Positions 48,907 to 57,866 of a DNA stretch of 64,000 nt are shown here, one piece after another (positions within the stretch are counted from its first letter, which is position 1; the number at the start of each line of letters is the position of its first letter). The stretch is taken from contig NZ_RIAV01000005.1 in assembly GCF_003852715.1 (NCBI RefSeq), positions 62,001 through 126,000 on the forward strand, read 5' to 3'. The translations under genes and the position numbers were made by a program. The notes beneath the pieces were generated by a model. The model was not told the DNA's origin. It saw only the letters and a list, made by a program, of their open reading frames with translations, and made no database searches. Source of the DNA: Ectobacillus antri (GTDB lineage Bacteria; Bacillota; Bacilli; Bacillales; Bacillaceae_G).

Positions 48907-50007
48907 TTGCATGCACAAATAAACCGCTATCAATTTTTCATCTTAGTATTCTTTTTCACTATAGGTAGCTCTATTTTACTTACCCCTTCTACATTGGTTT
49001 CTACCGCTCAGCAACAGGGCTGGATTGCCGGTATCATTACTTTAGGAGTAGGTGTTTTATTATCGTTGCTATATACCACGTTAGGTGCAAGGCAAGGTAC
49101 AACCTCTTTAGTGACATATGCACGCAATTTATATGGAAATTGGCTTGGAGCTCTATTCGGTGTGTATTACCTTGTCTTCTTCATGATTTTGACCGCTCTT
49201 GTTTTGCGTGATATGGGCGACTTTATGACTACACAAATTTTGACAGAAACACCGATTATGCAAATTCACATTGTTCTCATGTCACTCATCGTGTACGCCA
49301 CTAAACTTGGCTTAACTTCCTTAAGTAGATTTGGCGAACTCTTATTTCCCGTTTTTCTCATTTTATTTATATTACTATTTTTTCTGGTTACACCGGAGAT
49401 AGAATACCGAAATATGCTCCCTCTATTTCCACTCGCATACAAAGATATTACAAAGGGCGTCATTTCGTTTACTGGTTTCCCTTTTCTTGAACTCTCTGTC
49501 TTTTTGGTTTTGCAGCCGTTCGTGCAAACACAAGCGAGTCTCAAAAAACCTTTTATATTAGGTTCCTTATTTGGCGGTCTCATCTTAGTTTCAGTCACAC
49601 TGCAAAGCATTCTGGTAATGAGCACAGAATTAACCAGCACCTTTCTCTATCCAAGCTACGAGCTGGCAAAGCATATTAAACTGGCTTATTTTTTGGAGCG
49701 AATTGAAGCTATTATGGCTGTTTTATGGTTTATCTCTTTATTTTTGAAAATTGCTATCACATTTTGGGCTAGTGTTACACTGCTCGGTGACATACTTAAG
49801 CTACAGTTATACAGCTACCTTATCATTCCACTGGCAGTTATTATACTGATTTATTCCATTACGATGAGCCCAAATGTGATGTTCATCTGGTTTAGTGCCA
49901 AAGTTTGGCCATTCTATGCATTTGTAACAGGATTTATACTTCCCGTTCTACTGTTACTGCGCAAGCCCTCGTCATCTAGTGATAAAACTGTGAGGGATAC
50001 AGAATGA
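48907..50007 (+). CDS. Spore germinant receptor B subunit (spore permease family)
   Basis: 366 residues with about ten membrane helices, similar to amino-acid/APC transporters. The N-terminus INRYQFFILVFFFTIGSSILL is typical of GerAB-like proteins. It probably binds the germinant. Translation starts at TTG (48907), 9 bases after GGAGG; the ATG four bases on is out of frame. It overlaps the C-subunit gene by 4 bp. Confidence 0.92.
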   Translation: MHAQINRYQFFILVFFFTIGSSILLTPSTLVSTAQQQGWIAGIITLGVGVLLSLLYTTLGARQGTTSLVTYARNLYGNWLGALFGVYYLVFFMILTALVLRDMGDFMTTQILTETPIMQIHIVLMSLIVYATKLGLTSLSRFGELLFPVFLILFILLFFLVTPEIEYRNMLPLFPLAYKDITKGVISFTGFPFLELSVFLVLQPFVQTQASLKKPFILGSLFGGLILVSVTLQSILVMSTELTSTFLYPSYELAKHIKLAYFLERIEAIMAVLWFISLFLKIAITFWASVTLLGDILKLQLYSYLIIPLAVIILIYSITMSPNVMFIWFSAKVWPFYAFVTGFILPVLLLLRKPSSSSDKTVRDTE

Positions 50008-51203
50008 ACCGTGTCGTACTATGTATAACTTGCCTCTTGTTTCTTTCATGCAGCTTAACGGGATGTAGCAGTAAAAAAGAACTAAATGACATGGGAATTG
50101 CACTTGCTTTGGCAATCGATAAGAAAGATGATATTTATAATATCTCTATCCAAATTGTCAACCCAAGCGCCATTTCTGCACAAGGGGGCAGTAGTAATCG
50201 CTCCCCTGTCACAACTTACTCCACATCTGGAAAGACTATTTTTGAAGCGATTAGAAGATTAACAAAAGAAACGCCACGAAAAATTTATTTTGCCCACCTT
50301 CGTTTAATGGTCATTTCAGAAGCTTTAGCGCGCGAGCAGGGCATCAGCAATATTTTAGAATTTCTCATGCGTGATCCAGAATTGCGGAAGGATTTTTACG
50401 TGTTAATTTCCAGAGAACAATCAGCACGAACGATACTAAGCATTATGAGTCCTATTGAAAAGATTCCTGCCAATAAAATTTTTCGTTCTTTGGAGATGTC
50501 AGAAAGATACTGGGCACCTACGACAGCGATAAAGATGGATGAGTTAGTTCGCGATATTACAAGAGCTGGAAAAGAACCTGTTCTCACAGGTATACAAGTA
50601 GAAGGCTCTACTAAACATGGAGCAAGCAATGAAAATGCAAATCGAGTGTTACCAAATGCCATATTACATTTGGATAGCGTAGCCATCTTTCGAAAAGATC
50701 GCTTAGTCGGCTGGTTAAATGAAAGTGAAAGCAAGGGCTATAATTATATTACGAATAAAGTCCATTCCACTGTGGGCGCTGTAGCGTGCAATAAAAAGGA
50801 ATGGGTTAACATCGAGGTCATTCATGCCAAATCACATATTAAGGTTCGTATGGAGAAAGGGAAGCCATCTATTCACATTTACTTTGATATAGAAGGAAAC
50901 GTAGCGGAGGTTGGATGTAAAATAGACATAAGCAAGAGGGCAACCATTGCACGATTAGAGGATAAGTTTAATCATCGTGTAAAATATGTCTCACATGCAG
51001 CTATTACAAAAGCTCACCGTTATGGAACAGATATTTTTGGGTTTGGTGATTTAATTTATCGCACACACCCTACTGAGTGGGAAAAACTCAAAAACAACTG
51101 GAATGCAAAAGGATTTCGAGAAATAAAGGTATATTTGCACCCTAAAACGCATATTCAACATACAGGCATTACCATCCAAAGCCCCTTAAAAGATGCAAAA
51201 TAA
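50004..51203 (+). CDS. Spore germinant receptor C subunit (lipoprotein)
   Basis: 399 residues. It begins with a lipoprotein signal: hydrophobic VVLCITCLLFLSCSLTGC with the acylated cysteine at about 21. Then come three GerAC domains with ELNDMGIALALAIDK at the start and LPNAILHLDSVAIFRKDRLVGWLN mid-protein. It attaches to the outer face of the spore inner membrane and completes the A-D-B-C receptor. The four genes are coupled by 4-bp overlaps or short gaps. No clear sigma-G promoter was found; CATTATA at 47020 lacks a good -35. Confidence 0.93.
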   Translation: MNRVVLCITCLLFLSCSLTGCSSKKELNDMGIALALAIDKKDDIYNISIQIVNPSAISAQGGSSNRSPVTTYSTSGKTIFEAIRRLTKETPRKIYFAHLRLMVISEALAREQGISNILEFLMRDPELRKDFYVLISREQSARTILSIMSPIEKIPANKIFRSLEMSERYWAPTTAIKMDELVRDITRAGKEPVLTGIQVEGSTKHGASNENANRVLPNAILHLDSVAIFRKDRLVGWLNESESKGYNYITNKVHSTVGAVACNKKEWVNIEVIHAKSHIKVRMEKGKPSIHIYFDIEGNVAEVGCKIDISKRATIARLEDKFNHRVKYVSHAAITKAHRYGTDIFGFGDLIYRTHPTEWEKLKNNWNAKGFREIKVYLHPKTHIQHTGITIQSPLKDAK

Positions 51204-51349
51204 GCATCCGGGCTTTGTTCGTATGTCTCTGTTAAATTTTATTGTTGTTTCGTTTCCCTTTATATGTGTTCGCTCTAATCAACAAGTATCAATTAGCAGC
51301 ATCAGAGGAACCGCACCTTACAATATAGCTAGTATAGTGGTTCACAATT

Positions 51350-51387
51350 AACCGAGGTATCCCGTTTAGTTTAGGGATACCTCGGTT
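51350..51387. terminator. Strong hairpin between ger and ugp remnants
   Basis: AACCGAGGTATCCC pairs perfectly over 14 bp with GGGATACCTCGGTT. It ends the ugpB remnant on the minus strand and could also protect against ger read-through. 51204-51349 otherwise holds AT-rich spacer and a short piece (CAATTAGCAGCATCAG) also found beside the repeat at 29766. Confidence 0.8.
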
Positions 51388-51397
51388 GACATGAATT

Positions 51398-52309
51398 CTA
51401 TTTCACATTGATTTTATTGTAATTTGCAATTGCATCATTAATCGTTTTTGAAGCATCCTTCATAGCGCCTTCAGGTGTGGACTGACCTTGAATCATTTTT
51501 TCTAGATTCAGCTCAATCGTTTGACGTGCTTCAGGGAACACACCAAGCAATGCACCTGTAGCTGTTTTGGGTGAATCATGAAGTTGATTGATAGCTGTTT
51601 GGAATTGGGGAAACTTTTGTAGGTGTTCTTTTAATTCAGGTAAATCGTACGCTTTTTTTGTTACAGCGAAGTAGCCTGTATTTTTGCTCCAAAATGCTTG
51701 TTGCTCAGGAGATACCATAAACTTAATAAACTCAAAAGCAGCCTTTTGCTTCTCTTTATCCTTTTTATCCATGACCCACAGTGATGCACCGCCAATAGAA
51801 ACACCACCGTTTTTAGAACCGTCAACTGCCGGCAGGTAAGCTGTTCCAATTTCAAAACGGCCGCCCACACCGTTCATAATATCTTTTAGTGCAGCCGTAG
51901 AATCCATTGTCATCGCAATTTTGCCGGCAATAAAAGCACTCTTTGTCTCATCTGTTTTACGTCCTAAATTTACAACTGCTCCTGTATCATATAGCTTTTT
52001 CCAAGATTCAAAGACCTTCAAACCCGCTCCGTTTGTATCAAAATCAACCTTTGTTGCTTTATCTGCGCGGCCATTTTGGCTGTTTGCATAATTGGCCTGT
52101 TGTTTTACAAGGAGCTGTTCAAAAAACCATCCATATGTTGCCAATGCAAAGCCGTGACGCTCTGTTTTATCACCGTTTTTCTTTGTAAGCTTTTGAGAGT
52201 ATTCCATGAGCTCATCAAAGTTTTTCGGGCCTTTTTCTGGATCTAAACCAGCTTCTTTAAAGGCTGTTTTGTTGTAATAAACTAACGGAGTAGAAGAGTT
52301 AAATGGCAT
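51398..52309 (-). pseudogene. ugpB remnant: sugar/glycerol-3-phosphate-binding protein, 5' part deleted
   Basis: The frame holds the C-terminal two-thirds of an extracellular binding protein of the UgpB/MalE type: PFNSSTPLVYYNKTAFKEAG, FAIGKIAM-like FIAGKIAMTMDS, SIGGASLWVMDKK and FEFIKFMVSPEQQAFWS. The signal peptide, lipobox and first domain are missing. Upstream the sequence switches to permease ugpA at about 52310-52325. An ATG with AAGGAA sits at the junction, so a cytoplasmic fragment might be made but could not serve transport. Confidence 0.9.
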
Positions 52310-52800
52310 GGAATTTCCTTGCCTAATATGTAATTGACAACTCCAATACTCGGGTGATACATCATCGTCCAAATCACCGCAGCGCAGGAGGTAGAAACTG
52401 CCATCGGCATGGCATACATCATGCGGATAGCTCCGATACCTTTCAGCTTTTGCTGCGCCAACAGTGCAAGGCCTAAACCACCCAGGATCGCAGGCACACA
52501 CATCAATACAACAAATGTTACTGTTACAAGCAAGCTGTTATGGAATTCCGGTGAAAGAAACAGCTCTTTATAGTTTTTCAACCCTACAAATTCCACCGCT
52601 TTTCCCGCAATATTTGTCAGCTGAAAACTAGTTACAATCGTCTTAAAAAAAGGATAGTAAACAAATAAGAAGAAAATTAAAAATGCAGGCAGCAAATAGA
52701 TATAAGGTTCTAAGTGCTTAAACAGCCGCTTTATATTTACTGTTTGTTTATGTGATTTTGCTTTGACGGCTCGTTTATCCGTCACCGTACTTCCTTGCAT
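52282..52800 (-). pseudogene. ugpA remnant: ABC permease, 3' part deleted
   Basis: The first 160 or so residues of an ABC sugar permease: LEPYIYLLPAFLIFFLFVYYPFFKTIVTSFQ, FVGLKNYKELF, VVLMCVPAILGGLGLALLAQ and MMYAMPMAVSTSCAAVIWTMMYHPSIGVVNYILGK. It then runs into ugpB sequence in another frame and ends. The EAA loop that contacts the ATPase is lost, as are ugpE and ugpC. A deletion between ugpA and ugpB removed the middle of an ugpA-ugpE-ugpB operon. The phosphodiesterase gene upstream on the other strand fits a former glycerol-3-phosphate system. Confidence 0.9.
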
Positions 52801-53062
52801 CCGTAAACCCCCTTGCTTATTTTCTCAACAAACACGAGTATAGCAATTCATTATTAAGAATTTGTATGATTCTCCTAAAGATTGATGAATTTTCCTTCTT
52901 CTATGTAAAATTGTGTAAATTTTTGTAAACTTCATTGTGTTTCTATATAAAGTTCTTCATAATGATGAAACTGACATTCTTTTTCGATAGGAGAGGTATA
53001 CGGACGATGTGTGTGGCTTAACGCAACCTTAGGTTTTAAAGATTGGCTTTTCTAAAACCTAA

Positions 53063-53160
53063 TGTTGATTGGAGTGAAGGAGATGAGACTCCTGCGGGAA
53101 AAGCGAGTCAAAAGGAGACCCCGGAAAGCGTAACCCCCGTAACGGAAAGCAACAATGAAC
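53063..53160. repeat. Dispersed Bacillaceae-type repeat, copy C
   Basis: TGTTGATTGGAGTGAAGGAG, GAGACTCCTGCGGGAAAAG and CGAGTCAAAAGGAGACCCC are followed by GTAACGGAAAGCAACAATG. The ends (TGTTGATT...AACAATG) are roughly inverted. It lies between the ugpA remnant and the phosphodiesterase gene. The rest of 52801-53208 is AT-rich spacer. Confidence 0.75.
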
Positions 53161-53208
53161 TTTAAAAGATCCCCAAAATTAACATACAGGTAGAAAGGAG
53201 CTTTTTAT

Positions 53209-53940
53209 ATGAACCGACCCCTTATTTTTGCGCATCGCGGTGTAAAAGGAACACATCCGGAAAATACCATGATTGCCTTTCGTGAAGCAGAACGCGTGGG
53301 TGCTCACGGTATTGAACTAGATGTTCACTTATCCAAAGACGGCGAGGTTGTGGTCATTCATGACGAAACATTAGATCGAACAACGAATGGAAGCGGGCTT
53401 GTTTGTGAAAAAACGCTGAACGAATTACAAAAGCTCGATGCTGGAAGCTACTTCGGTTTTAATGGAGAGCATGTTCCTTCTTTAAAGGAAGTTTTGAACT
53501 GGATGCACGGCAATACCCTGCTTTTAAATATTGAGTTGAAAAATGATATGATTCGCTATACGAATTTGGAACAAAAGGTTATTCATCTAGTACGGGAATA
53601 CAATATGGAAAAGCGCGTTATTTTATCATCGTTTAACCATGAATCGGTCGGTATGCTGGGCGATTTAGCCCCTGATATTGAACGCGCTATTTTGTACCAT
53701 CACCCGCTGGAGGATCCGCTTCAGCAAGCCCGCAACTACCAAGCGCACGGGCTTCACCCAAATTTCAGATTACTAACTCCCGAGTTTGTCTTAGAGGCAA
53801 GGCAACAAGGCTATCCACTACGCCCTTACACAATTAATCAGCCACAAGATTTACAGTCTATGATTGACCTTGGCGTGGATGTCATTATTACAGACTGGCC
53901 CGAGCGAGCATTTTCTTTACTAAACAAACGGAAGTCCTGA
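53209..53940 (+). CDS. Glycerophosphodiester phosphodiesterase
   Basis: 243 residues of the GDPD family. Catalytic blocks: IFAHRGVKGTHPENTMIAF (His-Arg-Gly), IELDVHLSKDGEVVVIHDETLDRTTNG (Glu/Asp metal site, second His) and LLLNIELKND (Glu-Lys). It splits glycerophosphodiesters to glycerol 3-phosphate. There is no signal peptide, so it is cytosolic (UgpQ type). Beside a broken ugp transporter, its supply of external substrate is doubtful; it may act on internal lipid-derived diesters. The ribosome-binding site is AAAGGAG. Confidence 0.93.
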   Translation: MNRPLIFAHRGVKGTHPENTMIAFREAERVGAHGIELDVHLSKDGEVVVIHDETLDRTTNGSGLVCEKTLNELQKLDAGSYFGFNGEHVPSLKEVLNWMHGNTLLLNIELKNDMIRYTNLEQKVIHLVREYNMEKRVILSSFNHESVGMLGDLAPDIERAILYHHPLEDPLQQARNYQAHGLHPNFRLLTPEFVLEARQQGYPLRPYTINQPQDLQSMIDLGVDVIITDWPERAFSLLNKRKS

Positions 53941-53960
53941 CTAGGGCTTCCGTTTGTTTT
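53929..53960 (+). terminator. Terminator of the phosphodiesterase gene
   Basis: ACGGAAGTCC/GGGCTTCCGT with one mismatch, followed by TTGTTTTTTC. It overlaps the stop. Confidence 0.8.
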
Positions 53961-54076
53961 TTCTAGTTGATAAAGTTCGTTTAAAAACACCCTAAACTCC
54001 CAATAATAAGAAAAGCGGAAGCTTCACGTGCTGTGACTCTATATTTTCTTTTAAAAAAGTACTTTGGGGGTCTCCT

Positions 54077-56128
54077 ATGGAACTAATTGCAAATAAAGCC
54101 AAGTATATTCGTGCATTTGTTATTATAAGCGTAACCATTTCAATTATCATCGCCACAGGGATTTCCTTATTTATTATCGGCGCGAAAATTGCAGGGCCGC
54201 CGCCCGTTTCTGTTCCGCAAACGACAGTATTTTATGCAAATGATGACTCTGTTATTGGACAAAGTCATACCGGACAGAACCGCCATTGGGTTTCTCTTGA
54301 AAATATTTCTCCTTTTGTAAGAGAAGCTTCACTAGCAATTGAAGATCAGCACTTTTATGATCATTACGGGTTTGATATAAAGAGGATTGCAGGCGCAGCT
54401 ATCGCCGATTTAAAAGCAATGGCGATGGTACAGGGTGCGAGTACCATTACACAGCAGTATGCTCGTAATTTATATTTAAGTCATGATAAAACGTGGAAGC
54501 GCAAGTTGATGGAGGCTCTTTATACGATTCGTCTAGAAGTAAACTATGATAAAGCTGAGATATTAGAAGGCTATTTAAATACCATCTATTATGGGCACGG
54601 CGCTTATGGCATCGAGGCAGCCTCGCGCTTATATTTTAATAAGCATGCAAAAGACTTGACTTTAGCAGAAGCCAGCATGCTTGCCGGAATTCCAAAAGGA
54701 CCGAGCTACTACTCTCCTTATTTGAACGAAAATCGTGCAAAACAAAGACAAAAGCTCATTCTTTCCCAAATGCATGAGCAGGGCTTCATCACACAGCAGC
54801 AAGAAGATGCGGCAGGAGCTGAAAAACTAAAGCTGCAACCATTGAAGCCGCAGGAAGCATTAGAAATAGCCCCTTACTTTCAAGACGCCGTCCAGCAGGC
54901 TCTCGCCAACGATTTGCATATGGACGAGCAAACATTAGAACGCGGCGGGCTTCGAATTTATACCACACTAAACGTAAAGCTACAAGAAATTGCGGAACAA
55001 GCTGCCTCTATGATTCCAAGTTCTACAGAGCTTGAGACAGCTATTGTTGCCATGCACCCTAAAACAGGTGAAGTGCAGGCTCTTATCGGTGGACGCGACT
55101 ATAAAAGAAGTCAATTCAACCGCGCCACACAAGCATATAGACAACCGGGTTCAACCATAAAGCCGCTTCTATATTATGCAGCCCTAGAACAAGGCTTTAC
55201 ACCGGCGACACGCTTAAAGAGCGAATATACAACCTTTTCCTTGTCGGATGGCGTATCAACCTATCAACCAACCAATTATAAGAACTATTATGCTGAGGAT
55301 TTTGTCACGATGGCGCAGGCTCTGGCAGTCTCAGATAATGTATATGCCGTCAAAACGCACATGTTTTTAGGAATGGATAAACTCGTAAAAACCGCAAAAG
55401 AATTTGGAATTACGAGTGAGATGAAAGAAATCCCGTCGTTAGCGCTCGGCAGCGAGCCTGTAAAACCGCTTGAAATCATTAACGCCTACGGTATGCTTGC
55501 CAATGGTGGTAAGCAAATTAAGCCAATTTTCATTCGACGCATCCTCGATAAAGATGGCACTGTCTTATACGATACACACGTGAAAAACAAACAAGTTTTA
55601 AATAAAGATAATGCCTTTGTTGTAGCTGAAATGATGACAGGCATGTTTAATAAAAAGCTGAGTGGTTATGCGAGCGTTACTGGTCAGACAATTGCAGGAA
55701 AGCTATCGCGGCCATATGCGGGCAAATCTGGGTCAACAAAAACAGACAGCTGGATGATTGGCTTTACACCTCAGCTCGTTACGGGGGTTTGGACCGGCTA
55801 CGATCGTGAGAAAGAACTAACAGACGTCACTGAACAGCGCTATGCAAAAGAAATATGGGCCAAAATCATGGAAGAAGGCCTAGCAGAGGAGCCGGAAGAA
55901 CCTTTTGTGAAAACATCGGGGACTGTCGCCCTTGATATCAACCCGCAAAATGGAAAAATTGCAACCAAGGGCTGCCCGGTCAAAGTAAAAATGTATTTTG
56001 TAAAAGGAACAGAGCCAACAGATCACTGCATGGAGCATCTCGATGGTACAGAAGACTTTAACAGCATGAAAATTAAAGCGAAAGAAGATGCGAAAAACGG
56101 CTGGTGGAAGCGATACATGCCATGGTAG
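54077..56128 (+). CDS. pbpG: Class A penicillin-binding protein (PbpG/PBP2d-like)
   Basis: 683 residues. A membrane anchor (about 10-35) is followed by the glycosyltransferase domain (EDQHFYDHYGFDIKRI, GASTITQQYARNLYLS, KILE-like KAEILEGYLNTIYYG) and the transpeptidase domain with serine in PGSTIKPLLYYA, SDN in ALAVSDNVYAV and KSGSTKTD. It polymerises and cross-links peptidoglycan. Position beside ywhD-ywhC matches B. subtilis pbpG (ywhE), a forespore PBP used in spore cortex formation. I saw no convincing sigma-F promoter. Confidence 0.93.
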   Translation: MELIANKAKYIRAFVIISVTISIIIATGISLFIIGAKIAGPPPVSVPQTTVFYANDDSVIGQSHTGQNRHWVSLENISPFVREASLAIEDQHFYDHYGFDIKRIAGAAIADLKAMAMVQGASTITQQYARNLYLSHDKTWKRKLMEALYTIRLEVNYDKAEILEGYLNTIYYGHGAYGIEAASRLYFNKHAKDLTLAEASMLAGIPKGPSYYSPYLNENRAKQRQKLILSQMHEQGFITQQQEDAAGAEKLKLQPLKPQEALEIAPYFQDAVQQALANDLHMDEQTLERGGLRIYTTLNVKLQEIAEQAASMIPSSTELETAIVAMHPKTGEVQALIGGRDYKRSQFNRATQAYRQPGSTIKPLLYYAALEQGFTPATRLKSEYTTFSLSDGVSTYQPTNYKNYYAEDFVTMAQALAVSDNVYAVKTHMFLGMDKLVKTAKEFGITSEMKEIPSLALGSEPVKPLEIINAYGMLANGGKQIKPIFIRRILDKDGTVLYDTHVKNKQVLNKDNAFVVAEMMTGMFNKKLSGYASVTGQTIAGKLSRPYAGKSGSTKTDSWMIGFTPQLVTGVWTGYDREKELTDVTEQRYAKEIWAKIMEEGLAEEPEEPFVKTSGTVALDINPQNGKIATKGCPVKVKMYFVKGTEPTDHCMEHLDGTEDFNSMKIKAKEDAKNGWWKRYMPW

Positions 56129-56131
56129 TAC

Positions 56132-56163
56132 AAAAGGTCCCCGCAAAGCTGCGGAGACCTTTT
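56132..56163 (+). terminator. Terminator of pbpG
   Basis: AAAAGGTC(c)CCGCA pairs with TGCGG(a)GACCTTTT around a four-base loop, followed by GTTG. Confidence 0.8.
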
Positions 56164-56345
56164 GTTGTCCTAGTTTTTCGTGTAGATAGGTTCGTTTTTA
56201 GTTTACTGGAAATCTTATCTTTTCACAAGGCAAGAAAACAAGCTTTTTTAGACAGAAAGAAGAGCGAAAACCTAAGACGTAATCCCGCCTTATAAAACCA
56301 AGCCATCAAATCAGTTACTCTCGTATTTCTTCTCTGCACATCTAC

Positions 56346-56855
56346 TTAGGCAAGGGCCTGTTTTAGTTCTTCCTTTGATCTCTCCCACATGCCTGCATCG
56401 TGCTGTTGTAGGAATTCCCTGAGTACCTTCTTGGACTTTTCATCCATATAATCAACCATGATGTGACGTTTTAAGGATTTATCCATCTTGTTTACGTGCT
56501 CCGGCAATGATTTATAACCACGGCGGATTTCGCGGTCAACCGTCATTTCACAGGCTGTTACCCCCGCATAATAAGGACCTTCTGGTAACCGCTCGATTGT
56601 TACCCATACAAGCCAATATGGCTTTCCATTTGGCACTTCGCTTTTCGTTGGCAAAAATTTAATACCTTTTTCTACCACGCTGCGCGCATGCATGGCCCCC
56701 ATATCAACGAAAGCAATGCCCTCTTCCACATCTACAAAGACAGGTGACATATTTTCAAGGCTAAGCGCTCCAACCCCAAAGCCCCCGTGACCGCTTGTAG
56801 AATCATCTTTAATAATATTGAAACCAATTGCTTTTTTCTTTGGTTGTTCTTCCAT
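56346..56855 (-). CDS. ywhD: YwhD family protein
   Basis: 169 residues: KAIGFNIIKDDSTSGHGGFGVGALSLENMSPVF, then AFVDMGAMHARSVVEKGIKF and PYYAGVTACEMTVDREIRRGYKS. It is soluble with no known catalytic motif, and the function is unknown to me. The ribosome-binding site AGGAGG is 9 bases upstream. It lies 15 bp after ywhC, so the two are co-transcribed as in B. subtilis. Confidence 0.9.
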   Translation of the reverse strand: MEEQPKKKAIGFNIIKDDSTSGHGGFGVGALSLENMSPVFVDVEEGIAFVDMGAMHARSVVEKGIKFLPTKSEVPNGKPYWLVWVTIERLPEGPYYAGVTACEMTVDREIRRGYKSLPEHVNKMDKSLKRHIMVDYMDEKSKKVLREFLQQHDAGMWERSKEELKQALA

Positions 56856-56870
56856 ACGTAAAACCTCCTA

Positions 56871-57539
56871 TTATCCAAATATCGGTGCCAGTAAGCTTTG
56901 TAATGTATCTAGAATGTTTGGTACAACAACATTAAAAATGGGCTGAATTGTATATTGATCAAGTGGTGTTACAACTAAAATCAAGAAAATAATAATACCG
57001 TAGTTTTCAAACTGTGTCATTTTAGCGCGGATGTTCGTCGGCATGAGGTCCTCCACAATGCGATAGCCATCCAACGGAGGAAGTGGCAACAGATTGAACA
57101 CGAACAACACAATATTTAATACAATGAAGATGTTAAAAAAGCGCGACAATGTTTCTGTCACAGATTCCGGTACCATATCTACCACGCCAAAGCTAATTAA
57201 CGCATACCAAATTGCTAAACCGATTGTGCCGAGTATTAAGTTGCTGACAGGACCAGCAACAGAAACCAAAATACCGGCAAGACGCGGTTTTTTAAAGAAA
57301 TACGGGTTCACCGGCACAGGTCTTGCCCAACCGAAGCCAAGCAGTAAAATGGCCAGCGTTCCGACAATATCTAAATGCGCAAGTGGCGATAATGTGAGAC
57401 GTCCTTGCTTTTGGGCTGTCGGATCTCCAAATTTATATGCTACATATGCATGGGCAAACTCATGGACGGACAAAGCCGCCGCAAGCGCCAGCAAAACCAA
57501 CGGGATATCTTGAAGCGGATATGCGAAAAAGTGTTCCAT
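56871..57539 (-). CDS. ywhC: Membrane site-2-protease-like metallopeptidase M50 (YwhC)
   Basis: 222 residues, five or six membrane helices. The zinc motif HEFAH is in ALSVHEFAHAYVAYKFGDPTA and the third ligand in LPLPPLDGYRIVEDLMP. A GPVSNLILGTIGL segment is typical of the short rhomboid-like S2P branch without a PDZ domain. Substrate unknown. The start follows GAGGAGA. It is followed by ywhD, and ywhB diverges upstream. Confidence 0.93.
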   Translation of the reverse strand: MEHFFAYPLQDIPLVLLALAAALSVHEFAHAYVAYKFGDPTAQKQGRLTLSPLAHLDIVGTLAILLLGFGWARPVPVNPYFFKKPRLAGILVSVAGPVSNLILGTIGLAIWYALISFGVVDMVPESVTETLSRFFNIFIVLNIVLFVFNLLPLPPLDGYRIVEDLMPTNIRAKMTQFENYGIIIFLILVVTPLDQYTIQPIFNVVVPNILDTLQSLLAPIFG

Positions 57540-57656
57540 TCTTCATCTCCTCTATTTCAATATACTTATTTTTATCTATATCATACATTTTCTTGGGTGG
57601 AAGCGCTCCAAATTCGTTATAATAAGATTGTAATTTCATACAAAGGAGCGATACAT

Positions 57657-57842
57657 ATGCCATACGTAACGGTTAAAATGCTAGAAGGTCGCACTGAAGA
57701 GCAAAAGAAAGCCCTAGCAGAGAAAGTCACTGCCGCAGTAAGTGAAACAACAGGTGCAACAGCTGATAAGATTGTTGTGTTTATTGAAGAAATGTCTAAA
57801 AACCACTACGCAGTAGGCGGCAAGCGTCTAAGCGACGAGTAG
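57657..57842 (+). CDS. ywhB: 4-oxalocrotonate tautomerase family protein (YwhB)
   Basis: 61 residues. After Met removal the catalytic Pro1 is N-terminal (MPYVTVKMLEGRTEEQKKAL). The protein ends NHYAVGGKRLSDE, and VFIEEM is the central strand. It tautomerises 2-hydroxymuconate-like keto-enols; the physiological role is uncertain. The true start is set by AAAGGAGCG 8 bases upstream; the frame stays open upstream across ywhC antisense, which is not used. A TATAAT lies at 57618. Confidence 0.92.
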   Translation: MPYVTVKMLEGRTEEQKKALAEKVTAAVSETTGATADKIVVFIEEMSKNHYAVGGKRLSDE

Positions 57843-57849
57843 AAGCACC

Positions 57850-57866
57850 GGCGCGCTATGCGCGCC
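57850..57866. terminator. Short GC hairpin between ywhB and ywfO
   Basis: GGCGCGC/GCGCGCC-type stem with a three-base loop, followed on the plus strand by TTATCCTTTTCC. It lies between two converging genes. Confidence 0.6.
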
